64,000 nt of DNA, taken from NCBI GenBank assembly GCA_934047225.1, contig OW203984.1, positions 10,859,201 through 10,923,200 on the forward strand, written 5' to 3'. This DNA is from Ypsolopha sequella (lineage: Eukaryota > Arthropoda > Insecta > Lepidoptera > Ypsolophidae). Under the pieces are notes generated by a model. It did no database searches. It saw only the letters and a list, made by a program, of their open reading frames with translations, and was not told the DNA's origin. Below are positions 43,979 through 55,866 of the stretch, piece after piece. Position numbers and translations under genes: made by a program. Position 1 is the stretch's first letter, and each line of letters starts with the position of its first letter.

Positions 43979-44194
43979 TTAATGCGCAAAAAAGAACATT
44001 TTGAGGCGCAGCATGCGCGTCTCACGCAAAACGGATCACTCCAACAGGTTAATCATAAGGTTTATTTCAATATTAATAATATTGGCACATTCCTCGGGCA
44101 GCGATTAAGCTTAGCGATCCAGCGTGGGAATGTCGCCAGCATACTGGGCACCTTGCCGCAGAGCAGCGATTTGGACGAAGCTTTTTATTTATAA
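43958..44194 (+). pseudogene. C-terminal fragment of a retroelement-like protein, with 3' UTR
   Basis: From about 43979 the frame reads LMRKKEHFEAQHARLTQNGS, LQQVNHKVYFNINNIGTFLG, QRLSLAIQRGNVASILGTLP, and ends ...SDLDEAFYL before a stop at 44192. The 'QR.S.AIQRGNAAS..GT' block is one I associate with the C-terminal end of insect non-LTR retrotransposon proteins. I cannot place it in a named clade. An AT-rich 3' UTR follows, with 'aataaatataaac' near 44318-44330. Upstream, MDMRLVQYDSVFAFVML (43635-43685) is open in a different frame and may be the preceding part. The frame is interrupted by the 155-bp insert, so the copy is broken. Confidence 0.5.
43979..44090 (+). repeat. 112-bp direct repeat, right copy
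   Basis: Second copy of 43712-43823. It differs at three positions (A for G, C for T, T for A). Confidence 0.9.
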
Positions 44195-44344
44195 TATAGT
44201 TTATATTTTAAGGTGTTTTAGTTTATTTTTAAGGATATTTTTGGTTTAGTTTAGATGTATTTATTTTAGTCCTTTTTATTTTATCTTTAATGTTATTTAA
44301 GTTAATTGTTATAACAATAAATATAAACACGTATAAAAATCTAT

Positions 44345-45265
44345 AATATTAATAATTAATTTAATTTTAATATTAATACAATACTGTAAATATTAGGTCT
44401 TTACATATGAAATTGGTGTTTTCTATAGAGAATTTGAAGGAAACTCAATTTTCAGAACTAAAGTTTTTGCATTTTTTTTAGGAATAACTAATCCAAATTA
44501 TGTCATTTCTGATGTGTATGAATGAAACAACATTAAACTAACAGCAACATTAATTAATTTTTTTTAAAAGTGTCAGCTTTAAAAAAATATTACGAATCTT
44601 ATCATGGAAATGGATGACCTTTAGGACGAACAGTTTCTGAAGTTTTAATTTTTATAATCAAACTGAAAATAAAAACAAAATTTAATACGTAGATGTAAAA
44701 CCTTGAAATCATCTTTCAAACAAAAAATAAATAATTGAAATAGCTATTGAATTACAGGCATTATGAACTCATGAATACATACGAAAATTTCGGCAATTTC
44801 ATAGGTAAAGAACTATTATTATAATACGGTTGGCATCCCTATTTATGAAGGATTAGTGCTGTTCGTCCCTACATTCGAATCACTCGACCACAAATGTGAC
44901 AAAATTGATGATTAAAAGTATAATACAAAATCATTGTGGCTAAATAATTATTATTACCCACACTACATTTATTTATTACTAAAGCCGCCATTGTTTATCT
45001 TGAAAATATATAATAATATTGTAACAGGAAATGAAACCTATGAGTAATATAGAACAAAGAGATGTCGCCTTTGAAAATAGAAGAATTTTTATTTTATTCA
45101 CTTTGATGTGTGTTCCAACTGGCATAAAACAGAGGGAATATTTTATCATAGACAATGTCACTGGCAACAAAATAAAACCCGTTTTCTTCTTAATCGCAAA
45201 CGGATAAGTAGATAGATAGGTATGTAGTGCAATGATATTTTTTGCATCAACACCGTGAGTATTAA
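44345..45265. other. Non-coding, AT-rich
   Basis: No gene or repeat recognised. Confidence 0.4.
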
Positions 45266-45779
45266 TGCATCACTGTTATCAAATATCTTATGGCTAAAAG
45301 GGTATTTTTTTTAAATCTTTAAAAGTGGAAGCAAAAATTTACAATTTATTAAAAAAAAATAAAAAAAAACATAGGTAGTCATGGAAACCAACGCAACACG
45401 TCATTGCATGTCGGTGATGAGAATCCATAAGATTTTCCCCTACCAAAAATCACTCAACGTTTTCACTTCAAAAATTGTAAAGCACGTTTTTAAAACGGAC
45501 AAAAATGTATAATGATAATGACAAACAATCCGACTGACAAGAAAGCGAGTTAAGGCAATATGCGAAAAAAATACGGGTGTTTTTTTTCTGTGTATTTCAT
45601 GAACTACACGAAAAATTATAATCAGTTTCTGGTATCGTCTTGACTATATAATCTAGGGATTTGAAATTGGAAAATATGTTTGGATAAATTTTCCTCGATA
45701 GAAATAATTGTTGAAATAAGGTCTTCAAACACACTTTTTCTCCTCGTTTAACGAGTAGGAACCATATACAGAACTCGAA

Positions 45780-45960
45780 CATATTTTTTTAGTTGGGTTG
45801 GTATCTAGAGATTTGATATTTGAAATTTTGCTAGCTAATTTAGATTTTTTATTAAAATTACAAAACTAACATGTTTCGCTTTCGCCCTGAATCCGCCCCT
45901 CTCGCACTGCTCGATTTTTCGCTTGGAGCGACAGTGACAAAAATAAAATTCGCATAGCCT
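45780..45960 (+). repeat. Dispersed repeat, family F, diverged copy
   Basis: 'gaatccgcccctctcgcact' and 'cgcttggagcgacagtgac' correspond to the core of 16930-17096. The left part carries 'gctagctaatttagat'. Just before it, 'cgatagaaataattgttgaa' (45696-45715) links to family M. Confidence 0.55.
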
Positions 45961-47036
45961 CTTAATATTGTATTGTGATCCAGTTCTGTTTAAAGATTCA
46001 AGTCTCTAACTCATTAGCCTGTTGGTTTAAAATCGGTTGCAAAATGTATACCGAACAGACAAACAGACAGACAGGAAAGCGATTTGATAACAACGTGGTA
46101 AAAAAGTGTGGACCTTTTTGAGATCTCTTCATAATGAGCCCACGAACGTAAAAAAAGGCGGACGGAGTCCCAGCTAATTAACTACTAAAGCATAGCAATG
46201 GCGGCGGTTTGTAAGTGTGTGAGTGGACTTACTATGAAAATTGGCTTACTATGGTGGAATGTGTGCGTTTCGGCGTACAAGCATGTTGGCTTACTAGGGG
46301 TGCTTCAGTTGTTTGTTAGCGAAACTCTGTCCGGACATTTTAACGTCCGTGAATGATCTCTATTTGTTTAAGTGGATTGAAATTTCCAGACTAGCAGAGT
46401 ATAAAAAAAGGTTAATAAAAAGCAAAATATGTAATGTGTGTTTTATTTATTTAAATAATTATTAAAGATCACAAATTTAGAGCCATTTTATTGAATTTGG
46501 CACGTGCACAGGCGAAGGGAAGCGCGCTTTTCAATCGATCCAAGGAGGCGGCAATAAAGTCAGTAAACGGAGGTTGTCGCTCCAGGGCATGCCGGCGGCT
46601 ATTGTACTAAATGTCTGGAGTAGCTATAAACGCTGACCGTCAACATGTTAACCCAATGCTCTTATACCAGGGTCACAGAAGTTCACAGACTGAAGATCAA
46701 TGCGCCATACCCCTCGGTTGGCGCCAGGTTGGCGCGACTGAGGAACCAACCTGTTACGTAATTTCCCGAGGTGGTATCGTTGCTAACCCATTTGCCGTCA
46801 AGTTTGCAGCCAAAGCTTAGTTTGTGTTCAATAGCTGGTATTTGGAAACTTGAGCTTAGTAGGATCAATAACCTAGGGACATGCACAACTATGTATTCTA
46901 TAAGTTTTATTGGTTTGACTCCGGCTGAACTCAATTTTTTAGGACACAGATTGAGTTTTGGATTAATTATCGTTTGATATGACAACCATTATTAAATAAG
47001 AGTTTATTTTCTGACCTTACTTACATATTATTATTG
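45961..47036. other. Mostly unrecognised; less AT-rich patch at 46500-46850
   Basis: The 46500-46850 patch is GC-richer than its surroundings and has frames of about 70-100 codons on both strands (e.g. ...EEPTCYVISRGGIVANPF on the plus strand). None matches a family I know. It could be an old, decayed exon or element. Confidence 0.35.
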
Positions 47037-47040
47037 AAAG

Positions 47041-47113
47041 CGGAGGTAGCTAAGGGGTAGAACGCTGGTCTCTCAATCTTGAGACCCAGGTTCGATCCCC
47101 GATCGGGCATGCA
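47041..47113 (+). tRNA. tRNA-like head of SINE family H
   Basis: A-box region GGTAGCTAAGGGGTAGAAC, anticodon-arm hairpin GGTCTC...GAGACC, and a near-consensus B box GGTTCGATCCC. The loop is eight bases, so no confident anticodon. It is a SINE promoter, not a functional tRNA. Confidence 0.45.
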
Positions 47114-47398
47114 CCAATGAGTTTTTCTGAATTTATGTGCATAGTATATGTTCTTACTTGCCACTTGCTGATTGGTGAAGGAAAATATCGTTAGGAAACC
47201 TGTATGCCCTAAAAGTGTGTATTTGTACCCGAAGTACGGCGATAGAGCTCACCACTCATCACGTCGGATCGTCGGTAAACGCAGGTGTACCGAGTGTGGA
47301 CTGTGACTTGCATTTCACAGTTCACACTCGGAACACCTCCGACAACGCCGCGGGGAATCATGTCGTGACGATATATTTATATATTTATTTATTTTTAC
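47041..47398 (+). mobile_element. tRNA-headed SINE, family H, copy 2 (intact)
   Basis: Head at 47041-47113, then 'gcatgcaccaatgag', 'cttacttgccacttgctga', 'cgaagtacggcgatagagct' and a mirrored pair 'gagtgtggactgtgacttgc' / 'catttcacagttcacactcg'. It ends in a (TATTTA)n tail at 47371-47396. Full length about 358 bp. It provides the uninterrupted reference for copy 1 and the fragments at 37562, 50038 and 53378. Confidence 0.8.
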
Positions 47399-48300
47399 TT
47401 ACATATTTTGTATTCGGGAGAAAATGCTGTAACTTAGTAGTTTGGCCGTCATAAATTAAGTTACAAAGAATAAAAAAAAAAAAAAATATTTCGATGGCCA
47501 AAATGTTTTTCGAAAGTTCGACGTGTCCGATGTAAACAGGGTTATTCAAGCCTCACTGGCAGGTAAACGAATAATGAAACGGTGGTAGTTACGTATGCTC
47601 GAGTGGGCGGGCGGCGCCCGCCCGATGCAGGTTCACCCGATAAGCAACTTTGGCTGCCTGTATTTGTATGTATTTGTAACTTGCCAGTTGTGCTTCTCAA
47701 TTGTTCAGAATGTTATTTTATATTCTTTCATACTACAATTAGGTAATTATAAAAAAAGAGATATGTCTTATAAGTACCTAATTTGTTTGTCTGATGTTAT
47801 TTATAAGATAATAATTCGACGCTACGATTGGACCAATTTATTATAACACCGCCAGATAACCATGCATGCAGAGATGTAATTGAAAATTATGAAAGAGTAT
47901 TCCTTTTCTCATTTTTTCGTGAAACTGTTAGTTAGTTAAATGATATTTCATTAATTATGTCGTGTCAAAAAAAAGCCCATCGCAAAACGCGCCGCAAGGC
48001 GCACCGCGCAAAGCCAAAACTCGTATAAAGTGTTTCATCAACATAGACGTAACCTGATTGCAAAGTTTTATCAATATCAGGCTGTATATTATATATCTAT
48101 AGTATATGCAAAATATCTTCATATTTTGACGGTATCACAGGTCTTCCACGTATATGCAAGATCAATCAGTCGAACCGTTTTTGAGTTGCGAATAGACAGA
48201 CAGACAACGAAGCTTCGCTGTAAGGGTTTCTGTTTTCTCCGGAGCCCTAAAAAATCACAGTTATTTCGGTATTGATTTCTTAGCTTATCGTCCTACAATT
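47399..48300. other. Non-coding, nothing firm
   Basis: A GC palindrome 'gggcgggcggcgcccgccc' is at about 47605-47623. 'cgaatagacagacagacaac' at about 48190 resembles a REP/Helitron end. No gene. Confidence 0.4.
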
Positions 48301-48306
48301 GGCATA

Positions 48307-48765
48307 AGTTAAATTATGTAAAGGTGTGTTAATTCGAAAACATTTCGAGATTTAGGTTTAATAAGCCGTATTTTCGAAGTTTTGGTCTAAAAGATGATGA
48401 ATATTTTTACAAAAAGGCTGCCACTTCCATTTGCCCTCGTGTGACGTCACTTGAGTAATGGCTGTTTAGAAATGTGTCCTTTGCAATCAAGATAAATTTA
48501 TAATAATTTGCTTCAGACTAATTTGACAGGTAGATGACAGATGAGTAGACAGACAGAGACAGACCACTTTTTTATAAGCAATCACACATCACAATCAGTG
48601 TAATGTCTAAAATTGTCAAGTGACAAGGTCATCGGACAATTCTTTAAAAAATCATAAAAAAAGAATGGTTCATTTATATACCAAAATAATGAAATATTCT
48701 CAGAAAATAAATTAAAAAAAAAATCTTTGAAAAATTGAGCTATGGGAAATGCAGGTAATATTTCC
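48307..48765 (+). repeat. Dispersed repeat, family K, copy 2
   Basis: Collinear with 32722-33200, same orientation, with shared 'gtgtgttaattcgaaaac', 'gtgacgtcacttga', 'ctgtttagaaatgtgtcc' and 'ataagcaatcacacatcac'. Confidence 0.75.
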
Positions 48766-49090
48766 GTGACGTCATCATCTAGGGGCGAGGAGGTGGCGGA
48801 TCACAGCAGCCTTATCTTCCGTATGTCTAAATCTTATTTAGAGTAAACGCCGCGGAAGAAGTCCCGCGGGTTAAAGCATTTTAGTCACTATTCCCTGAAG
48901 ATAACTTGTTACGTCTCATTCAGGGACGAGCTACGTCAACGACAGGCGTTTGTGCAATCAACGTGACGCACAAAGAGAACCGAATATATGAGCTCGTTGT
49001 CTTTAATGGAACCTATTTTGGATTTAATTCTCTGTAATTCGCATGAAATAGCTATTTTGGTCAAATTATTCGTTTTATTTTTAAAAGAAG

Positions 49091-49385
49091 GACAGTACTA
49101 GGTATTGTTAATAAAGAACTTGTAATAAATATTAAATTTTATGGGTATCTCGTACAACAGATGAGTGTAAGACTAAATGTTTATTTGACAAATTTTATCC
49201 TGAACAATAATCCTACCGATTCGTATAATAAAATAGCGAGGGTTTATTTTTTAATAAACATTTAGCATTGCATGCAGTTTTGTTTCTTTTAAAAAATAAA
49301 GGAATGTTTCCTTTCAGTAAAATGAGCTAACTAAAGGATTTAAGGTAGTTCCCCTCCAGGGCCCTTGAATTTTTTCCATCCTGTA
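49091..49385. mobile_element. Single arm of the large foldback (family I)
   Basis: Matches only the right arm of 60981-61964: 'cagtactaggtattgttaat', 'atcctaccgattcgtataat', 'gtttcctttcagtaaaatga', ending 'tccatcctgta' before TA. The middle 'ttggttcagttcccgggtg' part is replaced by 'aataaacatttagcattgc'. Confidence 0.8.
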
Positions 49386-49444
49386 TAGTATAAATAGCTA
49401 TATATGTAGTAAGTAGTACTATAGTAGTTAATACTTGTAGACTA

Positions 49445-49570
49445 TACAGGGTGTTAAGATGATGTTGCGGAAGCCGGAAACCGGCGATAGTACTCGTCCA
49501 AACGAACAACTTTTCAAGAAAAAAATAATCTGTTGTTCCATACATTTTGACCGAGAGGGTATGTTACTTT
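49445..49570 (+). repeat. Foldback family B, one arm
   Basis: Starts TACAGGGTGTTAAGATG after TA, then 'ggcgatagtactcgtcca' and 'gaacaacttttcaag'. No matching right arm. Confidence 0.7.
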
Positions 49571-49609
49571 TTTATAGAACAGCTGATTTATTCAAAAATA
49601 GAATTACAA

Positions 49610-49765
49610 AATATTTGTCTTCTTTATTTGTCTGATAGTCCAAAATCTAGAAAAAGGTTCCAAAATTGTCATACTAATTTTTTTAACTTGGGATTTCTTT
49701 TGAAAGAAGATAAATAACTTCCAAAAGTGTCGATTTTGACGATATACCCCCTTTATCAGACCACT
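49610..49765 (-). repeat. Dispersed repeat, family M, copy 2
   Basis: Reverse complement of 16668-16840: 'tagtccaaaatctagaaaaa' and 'attttgacgatataccc'. Confidence 0.65.
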
Positions 49766-49770
49766 CCAGT

Positions 49771-50465
49771 TAAAAGATTATATGGTTCTCAGTTCACACC
49801 TATATCAAAATAAGCTTATCCCAAAAAGCCGCATGAAAATTTAAATTTACGATCCCCAAAAAGTGTATAAATCTATCCCCAATCCTAGAGGGCAGAGGTA
49901 CATAATCAATATTGATGAGAGCATTAATGAACAGAGCCTGCTAGAATTTTAAATGTATCTCTGGGGATTTCGATGTTGCTGTAATGAATATTCCAAATTC
50001 CACAAATCCTCGTCGTTTAATCTATAAACGATATTATTATGTATCTCCAAGGGAGTGTCTGAAATGTTCCGAGTGTCAACTGATAAATCAAACACTCAAA
50101 AAACTACTTTTAGCCGACCATAATATATTAACGTCCCGACGTGATAGCAAGTAGGATCAATGCCTTATAACGATGATCAAAATACACTAATAAATTAGAT
50201 AAAATTAAATACCTGTTACTATTGACCCTACCTCGTCCACTCTATTCATAGATTTGCTATGGTAGACGCGAGCGTCGAGACTGGGACGAATTTCCCCCCG
50301 CGCGCTATTGCAAATTGAGTTAGCCACGCCCGGAACTGTTTTTTTTTTCTAGCATATGTCATATTCTTAAAGTGAACAACAGATGGCGTTGCATACTGAG
50401 TTACAGAATAGCTAGTTGGCGCAGAGAAAAACGCTGGGAAAAGCTACTTTTACATACATACTACA
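49771..50465. other. Non-coding with a family H fragment
   Basis: A SINE family H fragment in minus orientation at 50038-50145 ('gggagtgtctgaaatgttcc'). The rest is unrecognised. Confidence 0.4.
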
Positions 50466-50469
50466 TATG

Positions 50470-50725
50470 TACTTACATGTGTCTCCCAGAGCGGTAGGCA
50501 GAGACTACAGACATCTGCTACAATCCTGACACACCTCTTTCGCTTCTTCTACATCCATCAATCTATCATACACGCTCTTTTTAAGGGCAAAGTTAAAAGT
50601 ACCCCGAATAACTGGGTACTTTTAACTTTGCCCTTCTTCAGGATGTCGCCAATTTGGTCGTTTGGCCCGGTTGAGCTTTACCTCCCACTTGCGCGCCATA
50701 AATTTCTTTACTCACTCTACTTTCA
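50470..50725 (-). pseudogene. LINE 3' fragment, paralog of 39430-39915
   Basis: 'tctcccagagcggtaggcag', 'ttcttctacatccatcaatc', 'cctcccacttgcgcgccata' and 'ttcactcactctac'-type blocks parallel the 39.4-39.7 kb fragment. On the minus strand this is the region after the RWFGHVER block. It carries an extra inverted duplication (50583-50635) and is far too short to be functional. Confidence 0.65.
50583..50635. repeat. 22-bp perfect inverted repeat within the LINE fragment
   Basis: The left arm AAGGGCAAAGTTAAAAGTAC(CC) at 50583-50604 is the exact reverse complement of 50614-50635, with a 9-nt spacer. The paralog at about 39570-39602 has only the right arm. Confidence 0.9.
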
Positions 50726-53105
50726 TTCATCCTCATAGCTGGTTTTATTACTGTTTACTGTTTTCTTACTAAAGCTAAACAGGCAACATATATTTTATCC
50801 AATTAATTTTACCACGGATCGGAAATATGATCTTCAAAACGGAGCCTTATAAAACTAATTATGTAACTATATAATTACTGGTAGAGTTATAATAACGAGA
50901 GAAAACCTTATGGCAATGGTTTGTACTAGGGTTGTCAACTCTCGAAAGAACTAACCCGGGAGATTTGAACAAATCGGTGGGCAATTGAATGAAAGTCGAA
51001 TGAAAGTTAATTTTTCAATTTGCTTTGTTTTGTAGAAAAAAAATATTTTTAAAAATTTAAGAAAATCCGGAGAAGTTATTGCATCCCGGGAGCTCGGGAG
51101 GCTGGACAACATTAATGGAGTAGTTTGTTCTAAATTTCGAAGAAATTTCTTGTAACGTATTCGTGCAACGTCTTATTTAGTTATTTATTCTATTCGTTTT
51201 TAGCAATAAGCTATTTCTGCATTTTAATATAGAGCTTGATTAGAATAAATAAAATAAAATAGTTCTTTATTGAGGTTACGAAGACCCATTGTAAAAACAC
51301 ATGAAAATACATTAAAAAATACACGTTTTAAATAACAAAAACTAAATGAACTAAATGAATAAATAAGCATTAGTAAAAAGAAAAACACTGAATAGGGTGG
51401 TTGTTTCGGATAAAATGTATGTTTTTGAACGTATCCGATAGTGGTCTATGGTATTTTGTCTATGGACACTTGGAGCTGTCACAAAAAGCCTCGGAAAGGC
51501 CTACATTGAAAAAGATCGCGGTCGATTTTATATTTAATATATTAATGGTTTAATACAAAGAAAATTGATGTGAATATCATAAAAAACATTAGTGAGTCAG
51601 GGTCTGACAATATTTTGGCGAGAAGGCCACTTTTGGTTTGATTCCTTTGTGTGTGACATAACCTGCATACATGCGGTTTGCAACAAGTGCGGAACATTGT
51701 CCGGTTACCATATCTTCTGGGTTTGGATGCATCCAGGTGTAGGTGGGTTGTGTTTAGGTTCTCCGTGGAGGTGAGCAACGTGCCACAACACCGGCACACA
51801 TTTGGACTCCGTGTACAAGAGAGGACTCTTACTGCGGACATCTCCTAAGTACCATTTTCTGGTAGGAAATTTTGTACTTACTTTTTGTAGAATATAAGCA
51901 GATTAAATTTACATGGACGTAGATTAGGGACAGCTTTTGGGCCCCTGTTCCAACTGCTAATATCACCTTTTACCATACAGTGGTTGCACATGATTTTTAA
52001 AAGTAGTGAATTGTGTGATTTTATATTAATTGATTGACACACTCGTAATTACTCTAATTACTGAGTTGAACGTCTTTATATTTTCTTGTTCAACTGTAAG
52101 TGAGTAAACAGTTCATTTCAAATATTTTAAATTAGTTTAATAACTTACGTGTCCAGACTTTTGTTATTTGCCACTGCAAAGACAAATCAAGATAAGTGAT
52201 TCGAATTTATTTTCTGTATTGGCAACACTGTTCCACTGATCATTCTAGGATAATCCGCATGGTGTGTCGGACACCTGTTTTCTGTGGACTAGGAGCGGAG
52301 GGTCCAAAAATGACCTAATCGTAAAGTATACATGAATGCCGGGAGTGCCAAGTATTGCGTTTGGAAGATATTTAACCTTTCAAGTTTTTAAATCTTACCT
52401 ATCTGTGAAAATGTGCAAGCATGTAATCAAAATAACACACTTTCTAAAACTCTTAGAATAAACCGGCAGACTACTTTGAAAAAAATATCGTTTTTATTTC
52501 AAAAGGGTGTAGGTTCGGCCTTTAAATGTGGTCTTGGAAAGTGTTTATTCTGCAACAATTACATGAATTTTCAAATTTTATTTTAAGAAATAATAATAAT
52601 ATAACAAGCGCTTGTGTGCAGTTGTGGCTTTCTGTTTCACTTTATTTTTTTTTTCAATTTCTACTGTACGTTAAGGTAGAATTTTCCTCTTGGGCTCCCG
52701 GCCTACCAATACGAGTATGTTGGTCCGAATACCAGGATTGTTTGTGTATTGTGCATGGTTGCAATTAAAGGGATATTGTGATGTACTCGCTTTTGTTAAG
52801 AGCTGAATGGTTTCATTATCGTACTAATGAGCTAGTTTTGATAATGCAACTAAGTAGGTAGTCGTTTTGATTCTAAATGATTGTCATGTTACCGATATCG
52901 TACTAAGCTAAGTACCGCACAATCCTTTAGTCATTTATATGTTATATATACTACTTTTATTTAAAAAAATATTTGTATATATTTTAGACATTAGATAGAA
53001 CCGGGCATAATAGTTCTAGACGGCGATTCAGGCGCGTGCGCAAAAATTGCAAAAGCAGAACAATCAATCATTTCCGTAGGAAATCCCTTTTAAATCCGAA
53101 ACCTG
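50726..53105. other. Long stretch without a recognisable gene
   Basis: At 50930-51125, 'tagggttgtcaactctcg' and 'cgggaggctggacaac' may be decayed hAT-type ends. At 51542-51841 a cysteine-containing 99-codon minus frame exists but has no clear domain. No splice-supported exon is recognised. 52900-53000 is AT-rich. Confidence 0.4.
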
Positions 53106-53317
53106 TCGTAGTAAATTTTTCGCACTTGCCGGAATAGCCGTCCTGGGGCGTAACCGTTGTCTCATACATTTTGGTGGGGTAACTATGTAACTTTTTTAAA
53201 GAACAGTTGATTTTTTTTTTCGCGATTCGAGATTTGGCATGGAGATTAAAAGTTGTTCGTATGGACGAGTACTATCGCCAGTTTCCGGCTTCCACAATTT
53301 CATCTTAACACCCAGTA
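53106..53317 (-). repeat. Foldback family B, one arm
   Basis: On the minus strand: 'gggtgttaagatgaaattgt', 'ggaagccggaaactggcgat', 'agtactcgtccatacgaac'. The right part runs into 'ccccaccaaaatgtatgag'. Only one arm is preserved. Confidence 0.7.
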
Positions 53318-53377
53318 AAGTCTCCAAACACAATCTTATACATACGAAAATATTCCCCTTGGACGAAGATTTAGTTG

Positions 53378-53545
53378 GTCCATTTGTGCCCAAAGTACGG
53401 CGATAGGGCTCGCCACTCATCACTTTTGGGATGTAACAATCGTCGGTGAAAAGTGGGTGTACTAAGTGTGGACTGTGACTTGCATTTAACAGTTCACACT
53501 CAGGGACCCCTCGGACATCCTTTCGGGGATTCATGTCGATACCAT
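53378..53545 (+). repeat. SINE family H, 5'-truncated copy
   Basis: 'aagtacggcgatagggctcg', 'taagtgtggactgtgacttg' and 'cggggattcatgtcgatacc' match the 3' half of 47041-47398. Confidence 0.7.
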
Positions 53546-54589
53546 ATGTTATGAATGTTTGTGTTATTTTAACAAAGACGAAATGTTTGCGATCACAAAG
53601 GGTTTAGTGTTTTCTTAACTTAACTAAACTTTACTTAAAGTAATCGTACAAGCGAGAAAGTTTTTTTGAGATTTGTCTCTTCATAGCCGAAAGTTACGGT
53701 GAAAAGATAATTATGTTTATTAAAGTAAAAGAATTATTATGATACTAATTTAAAGTAAAATCACAAAACTCCTTCTGATTTCGTATCATACATTTGATAC
53801 GAGAATACGCTAAACCTAATTTATTCCGGTCACTTTCTTGTCTGCAGAAAAGGAAAAGGATAGAAGATCAACATCTGATTTAAGATCTGTTGTCGAACCA
53901 CGTATTGTATGTATTCTGACCTTGTGTTATTCTATGGAGTCATGAAAGATTGGGCGGTCGGTTTGAAGCGCCACGGTTTACATCGACAATAAGGCCCTTT
54001 TTCACTAAACTTGTAACAATAATTTGGGTATCAAAACAAAAGCGCTTTTAATGGCTAATTATTTCTATAAAGTCATAAAAAAGTATGTTTTTCCATGATT
54101 TTATAAATTGCGAATTATCTCGAAAATTTTTATGAACAACGTTTTCTCTGATTACATCAAATATTATTACTAAAATTGGTATCTATGATTCTTATATTGA
54201 CACTCTCCTCACTTTATAATGTATTTACTGAACAAGTAGGTTTGAAATAATGTTCCCTTTGTCATGATTCTCTGTATATATCTTGCAAGAATCTGTCTTC
54301 ACCGTCTAAGTATGCGGGATGTCTTTAATATTCATAACCTCTGAACAAAGAGTACCTAGACAAACAAATGTAGACACTTTTACTAGACACTGAGAGTTCG
54401 TTTTGGTCATATGCTCAAGAACATACTGCTAGAGATACTATTGTACTCTTTGGTTGGGCGGGAGAATTGCCTATTATATTACGTTTCCTTTGAGCTGGTA
54501 AAAGTTGCTGCAAAATCGCCTGGAGTATTGAAGGATAGAAGCGTTCTTCTTTCTTTTTACTGAGTTACTCCGAGGTTAGTTATACCATA

Positions 54590-54643
54590 GACTAATAAAT
54601 ACAATCTTCTTGTATTCTTGTGGTCTTCTTGTATTTATTAGTC
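54590..54643. repeat. 15-bp inverted repeat
   Basis: GACTAATAAATACAA (54590-54604) is mirrored perfectly at 54629-54643. The loop contains a direct repeat of 'tcttcttgtat' type. Confidence 0.8.
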
Positions 54644-54649
54644 ATCATT

Positions 54650-54700
54650 AATATCATAAAATGTATAACCATAGACTATGGTTATACATTTTATGATATT
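54650..54700. repeat. Perfect 25-bp palindrome with 1-nt spacer
   Basis: The left arm at 54650-54674 (AATATCATAAAATGTATAAC...) and the right arm at 54676-54700 are exact reverse complements around a single A at 54675. Confidence 0.95.
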
Positions 54701-55580
54701 CGTTTAAGACAAAAATGGGTCTAGTGGAATTTTTGCACATTACTTTTCAATTTCAAGATTTGGTGGAAAGTTACTATTCACCAATTCGAGGACAAATTAT
54801 CAATGGATGCTATGGAAATGGTGTAACTAATGAAGTTTCGATAATATATTCAGATTATAAATTATAATAAGTCTAACCAGTAATATTATAAACATAACCA
54901 ATTTCACAGAAAAATCATGTAATGCTTTAGTACAAAACACATTATATGATTCATAACCTCGATAGAAATGTTTACACAGAATAAATAGGTGGATACAGAG
55001 TGTGCAGTGATGTGCGTGTGTGTGAGAGAGGATGTGTGCGTGTGTGTTAAGACAGTAGAGGGAAAATATAAATTATCACTTAATATTATTTCATATTGTA
55101 TATATAAAAATATAAATAATAGTGAGTCTTAGCTGTTGTTATCGATTTCGTTATGATGGACACTCACCCTAATTTTACAAGATAGTAAAGAAAAATACTT
55201 AAAAAACAAATTCCTTAAGAAAAATAAATCTCGGAGATTTTTCCATGATTTACTCTATTAATATTTATAGTTTCCAAATAGATGGATTTCACTATAAATC
55301 ATATAACTTTAATAATCACTTAGTTGAGTTAAATTAAACTTCTTCGATTCTGAAGAAAGTAAAATGGTAAAGATATACCACAATCTTTGTGAACTTATCA
55401 AACACAAAAAACTTAAAAACCGTTCGCAATATGGTGGCAGCATAATTGCATAGCATTGTTTATTTGCTAGAAAGAAAATTATTGAAACCTGGTCAACGGT
55501 ATTGTTGACGCAGACAACAACAACGCGTTATTGTGCTCTGAAACTCATTAGAAATGAGACACTCTATATAAGAGTTCATA

Positions 55581-55845
55581 TACAACGTGTAACAGAAAGG
55601 TGTAACCATAAATTTGAAGAGCTTATTCCGTCAATGGTATAGAACAACTTTTACTATGGAACAAACCCTGTATCTCGAAAAAAAAAAACTTTTTTATAAA
55701 AAAATGCAATGCCGCTCGGCCAAAATGTATGGAAGTTCAGTTTTTTTTTTGAGATTTCAGGTTTTGCTCCATAGTAAAAGTTGTTCTATACCATTGACTG
55801 AACAAGCTCTTCAAATATGGTTACACTTTTCTGTTACACTTTGTA
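55581..55845. mobile_element. Foldback element, family A, copy 3
   Basis: Ends TACAACGTGTAACAGAAAGG and CTTTTCTGTTACACTTTGTA with TA flanks (55579-55580, 55846-55847). Interior poly-A/poly-T as in copies 1 and 2. Confidence 0.9.
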
Positions 55846-55866
55846 TAATACCCAATAATATGTATT

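Larger units (their letters stand above)
53546..55578. other. Non-coding with two close palindromes and a GT tract
   Basis: No gene. Palindromes at 54590-54643 and 54650-54700 are listed separately. GT-rich sequence is at about 54993-55050. Confidence 0.4.

Noticed and set aside
51542..51841. 99-codon frame with CRCCG and CCKPHVCRLC as a zinc-finger protein
   Set aside because: The cysteine spacing fits no known finger, there is only one such region, and the opposite frame is equally open.
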